Positions 61,601-64,000 of a DNA stretch of 64,000 nucleotides are shown one piece after another. The stretch comes from Channa striata (lineage: Eukaryota > Chordata > Actinopteri > Anabantiformes > Channidae). The position numbers and the translations under genes are program-made. The stretch lies in the NCBI GenBank assembly GCA_033026295.1, contig CM065187.1, forward strand, positions 1,975,388 through 2,039,387. The letters are read 5' to 3'. Below the pieces are notes generated by a model. The model did not search any database. It had not been told where the DNA came from and saw only the letters and a list, made by a program, of their open reading frames with translations. Position 1 is the stretch's first letter. Each line of letters starts with the position of its first letter.

Positions 61601-64000
61601 TTGTGAAATTGTACATGCATGTTTCCAGTCATGGTCGTGGGCTTGTGTGCAGATCTCTAAGCATCTCGTGTTTCTTAGAACTTTGTGTTTGAATCTCTGC
61701 GAACAAAGTGTGGACGTGAAGGATCTTACACTTTCAGTAACCTGCTTTTCCTTTGATTTGTGCCAAAGTATGTCAAGACTCAAAGTTCTGTTTCACTGTA
61801 AACTAGCGGAAATAGCTTAGAAGCACTTTAGATATTAACTCCCATGTGACCCCTGTATCTGCTTCATTTACTTATGCACAGATGCTGGCGTGCCACCTCC
61901 TGGGCTGGTCATTGATCTGAATAACGTACAGTAGATTCATACAGTAAATTACATCACCTCATAAACAGCAGTTAATGCCCCACAGTGTACGGCTGCAGAT
62001 GACATCGGAGCTGAGTGGGTGCTTTTACGGTTGCTTCTAGCATGTGAGGTGGAAATGTTGTGTTTGAAGTTAGGAGAGAGGGAACGAGAACCAGCTGGGG
62101 AGTTGACTCTGAAAGCAGCATTAACAGATTATGAGGAGATTTTGATTTAAGCACCCACCACCCGACTGTCACGTGCTGCCTTGTCTGGTAGGAGGAGGCG
62201 GGGGGCACCAGAAGACTGGTGCGATTTCTGTGCAAAACGAGGCTGCCAAAGAGTAGATTTAAGTTCTGTGGATGCTCAATGACCTCGTTCACCATCTTAG
62301 TTTGGTGACCTGTGAAAACTGTCCACATAGCAACGAACGTAAAATGACAGGACATCCTTGGTATTTCGTCACAAACCAAATCAATGCACAAGTTGTGATG
62401 AGCCAAATTTAAATGCAGTTCATCCAAACAGTTGTCAACATGTCATTCATACCCGCAAATGTCAATATCATGATGATGCGAGAAAGTCAAAGTATCATAA
62501 CCAAAGTCAGTTGGCTACATCCTCTAGGGAACAACGTTGGACCAATATTACCATTTAATCAACAACGTGTAACGTGGTTGAATTATTCCCAAACATAAAC
62601 TGTTGGGGTGAACTTCTAACTACTTTCTCTCCCTCTGCTTCTTTCTCTTTCTCTCAAGCTGAAGAACAAGTTCATGAAAAAGATTCCTCGTGATGCCGAA
62701 GCATCAAATGTCCTGATCGGTGAGGTGGATTTTCTCGATAAACCCTTTGTCTCTTTTGTTCGTTTGGCTCAAGCGACAACTCTGGGAGGGCTCACTGAGG
62801 TCCCCGTGCCGACGAGGTTGGTGAACGCCAGCGTTTTCATCTCTCAAAGTGCGTGTCCCCACAATGATTGGGCCTTTAACCTTCCGTTCTGACAGGTTTC
62901 TCTTCATCCTGCTGGGGCCTCCCGGCAAAACAAAGTCCTACAATGAGATTGGCCGAGCTATCGCCACACTAATGGTGGACGATGTAAGTGAGTGTCATCA
63001 CCACACACGAGACTACGCTCACACACACTTTTATAAAAATGTGCTTCTTTTATTTCATTTCTTGGCAGCTCTTCAGTGATGTTGCCTACAAAGCAAGAGA
63101 CCGTGAAGACCTGATTGCAGGTGTTGATGAGTTCCTGGATGAAGTGATTGTCCTCCCTCCGGGGGAATGGGACCCAAAAATACGTATTGAACCTCCCAAG
63201 AAGGTTCCGTCAGCTGAGATGAGGCACGTCACTTCACTAAACCTTCCCTTCTTTTTAGGCAGAGCAAAGCAAATTTACAAAGCCCGTTTTCAGAAAAGTT
63301 GTTTTTTTACAATGCACTAATAACTAAAATCTGTGGGTTGCCAATTTTCTTGAACCTTTACCTGACAAAGTACAAAGAAAAGGGACAATCCTGTATTGTC
63401 TTTATTTCAGTCTTGATGTCACTTCGGATGTCGACTGTGTAGCCACAGTGAGAAACATTATCACCATTTATCAACCATAGACTTTAATCATTTGTTCTGC
63501 AGAGCCGGACATGATGGAATTGTAATGACTCTGTTCATCAAAATGATGGTCAGCCTGGGCTGGACCAATCATGGTAGATGGTGTCAAATGTTGCTTCAAT
63601 ATTCAGGAGGACTGAAAGAAATGTATTCGTAATAGCATAATGTCGTTTTTCATCTTTATTAGGTCATTAACATTCAAGAAGGTGTTACATTTAACAGCTT
63701 TCTTATTTATGTGTATCCCAGAAAGTCTTTGCTGAACCTGAGCGAGCTGGGTCAGATGAACGGCTCGGCCGGTGGTGCAGCAGGGGGAGAGGACGAAGAC
63801 CTTCCAGCTCCACACGAGCTTGGAGAGGAGCTGAAATTCACAGGGAGGTATGAGAGGGCCAGCACGGACTAACTCTTATTTTACCGAATTCAGTCCAGGC
63901 TTCACATTGTTGTCAACATTTTTTTTAACAGGCTCTGTGGTGGATTATGGCTGGACATTAAAAGGAAGATCCCGTGGTACTGTAGCGATCTCTACGACGG
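52637..64000 (+). CDS. slc4a5: Electrogenic sodium bicarbonate cotransporter NBCe2, 5' part (truncated by window end)
   Basis: SLC4-family Na+/HCO3- cotransporter controlling cellular and epithelial pH. Exons: 52637-52700, 53486-53704, 57507-57636, 57849-58009, 58749-58904, 59076-59183, 59699-59754, 62659-62816, 62896-62983, 63069-63223, 63722-63847, 63932-64000+; 496 residues and 2 nt, all in phase. Start MDHHEWQRGRN; then EAEPLYIGVPVSHRRKRRRH and a His/Asp-rich stretch; SPAAERLRHILGEDD; ESARWVKFEEKVEEGGERWS; HRHQTKKPIHRSLADIGKS; HAQSRSMNDIS; KNKFMKKIPRDAEASNVL; PVPTRFLFILLGPPGK; AGVDEFLDEVIVLPPGEWDP; CGGLWLDIKRKIPWYCSDLY. These set the cytosolic regulatory domain and match NBCe2 better than NBCe1 (TLQHEGG, KPIHRSLADIGKS, LGQMNGS). 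The sequence stops just before TM1; the transport domain is outside. The intron after 63223 has a GC donor. Confidence 0.95.
55593..55662 (+). CDS. slc4a5: Candidate alternative first coding exon of slc4a5
   Basis: An ATG at 55593 opens 23 codons (MLNPGASVPSAMTSRWILPG then SQI plus one base) ending at the donor G|GTAAAA (55663). The phase (1) is exactly that of exon 2 (ends 53704), so it could join exon 3 (57507, VSPAAERL...). In the related NBCe1 gene the short NBCe1-A N-terminus arises from an internal promoter that splices into the same SPAAER exon. A TATA-like AATAAAAG lies at about 55357. No sequence homology supports it; the case rests on position and phase only. Confidence 0.35.
58909..58930 (+). 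repeat. (GT)n microsatellite overlapping the slc4a5 exon 5 splice donor
   Basis: The donor A|GTAAGT at 58905 runs straight into 11 GT units, so the transcript has a UG repeat starting 5 nt inside the intron. Confidence 0.95.
59880..60195 (+). repeat. tRNA-derived SINE copies (two partial units)
   Basis: A B-box-like GTGGTTCGATCCCCAG (about 60050-60065) is followed by TGCATGTCGAAGTGTCCTTG, GGCAAGGCACTGAACCCC and the tail TAAGGTGCTTTGGATAAAAG. A second partial unit upstream has GTGTCCTTGGGTAAGACACT (about 59941-59960). It lies in slc4a5 intron 7; the remainder of that long intron (60200-62658) shows nothing I can name. Confidence 0.75.

Noticed and set aside
62700..62724. GGTGAGG in slc4a5 exon 8 as a splice donor
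   Set aside because: The conserved protein runs straight through it (SNVLIGEVDFLD), so the site is exonic.

Overview
The window is vertebrate nuclear DNA, most probably from a percomorph-type teleost fish. Four multi-exon genes can be rebuilt with GT/GC-AG splice sites in matching phase. Introns are short, CA/GT microsatellites are frequent, and the interspersed repeats (a Tc1-like transposon, LINE 3' ends, tRNA-type SINEs) are of kinds common in teleosts. There are no bacterial operons or CRISPR arrays. All exon models are read by eye from the sequence and from remembered family members; no alignment was run.

Layout. (1) 716-10162, minus strand: a complete GRK4/5/6-subfamily G-protein-coupled-receptor kinase, 16 coding exons, 588 aa. 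(2) 10.2-18.3 kb: a gene-free stretch with a frameshifted Tc1-like transposon (12512-14093), a LINE reverse-transcriptase fragment and a G-quadruplex-prone GGT repeat. (3) 18.4-35.1 kb, plus strand: scarb1 (SR-BI, HDL/lipid scavenger receptor). It has two alternative first coding exons 1.9 kb apart, each with its own promoter-like sequence, and an alternatively usable penultimate exon that changes the cytoplasmic tail. (4) 38.2-42.8 kb, minus strand: a tachykinin NK1-type receptor gene (tacr1-like), 7 coding exons, with an apparent 1-nt deletion in exon 1 and two introns I do not remember from mammalian orthologues. (5) 43-52.6 kb: gene-free, with two CpG-rich patches and a 1-kb TIR element. 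(6) 52637-end, plus strand: the 5' half of slc4a5 (electrogenic Na/HCO3 cotransporter NBCe2), 12 coding exons, cut by the window edge just before the first membrane span. An extra candidate first exon lies inside it.

Relations. scarb1 and the receptor gene converge tail to tail; the receptor gene and slc4a5 diverge head to head over about 10 kb. TACR1 and SLC4A5 are, from memory, neighbours on human 2p12-p13, so this part looks like conserved synteny. GRKs phosphorylate activated GPCRs, and NK1 receptors are known GRK substrates, but the co-location of the two genes here is probably chance.

The most unusual signals are the two alternative-N-terminus designs (scarb1 exon 1a/1b; slc4a5 His-rich exons versus a candidate short exon at 55593), the exon-1 frameshift and extra introns of the tachykinin receptor gene, two GC-AG introns, and a set of perfect short-loop inverted repeats scattered through introns.
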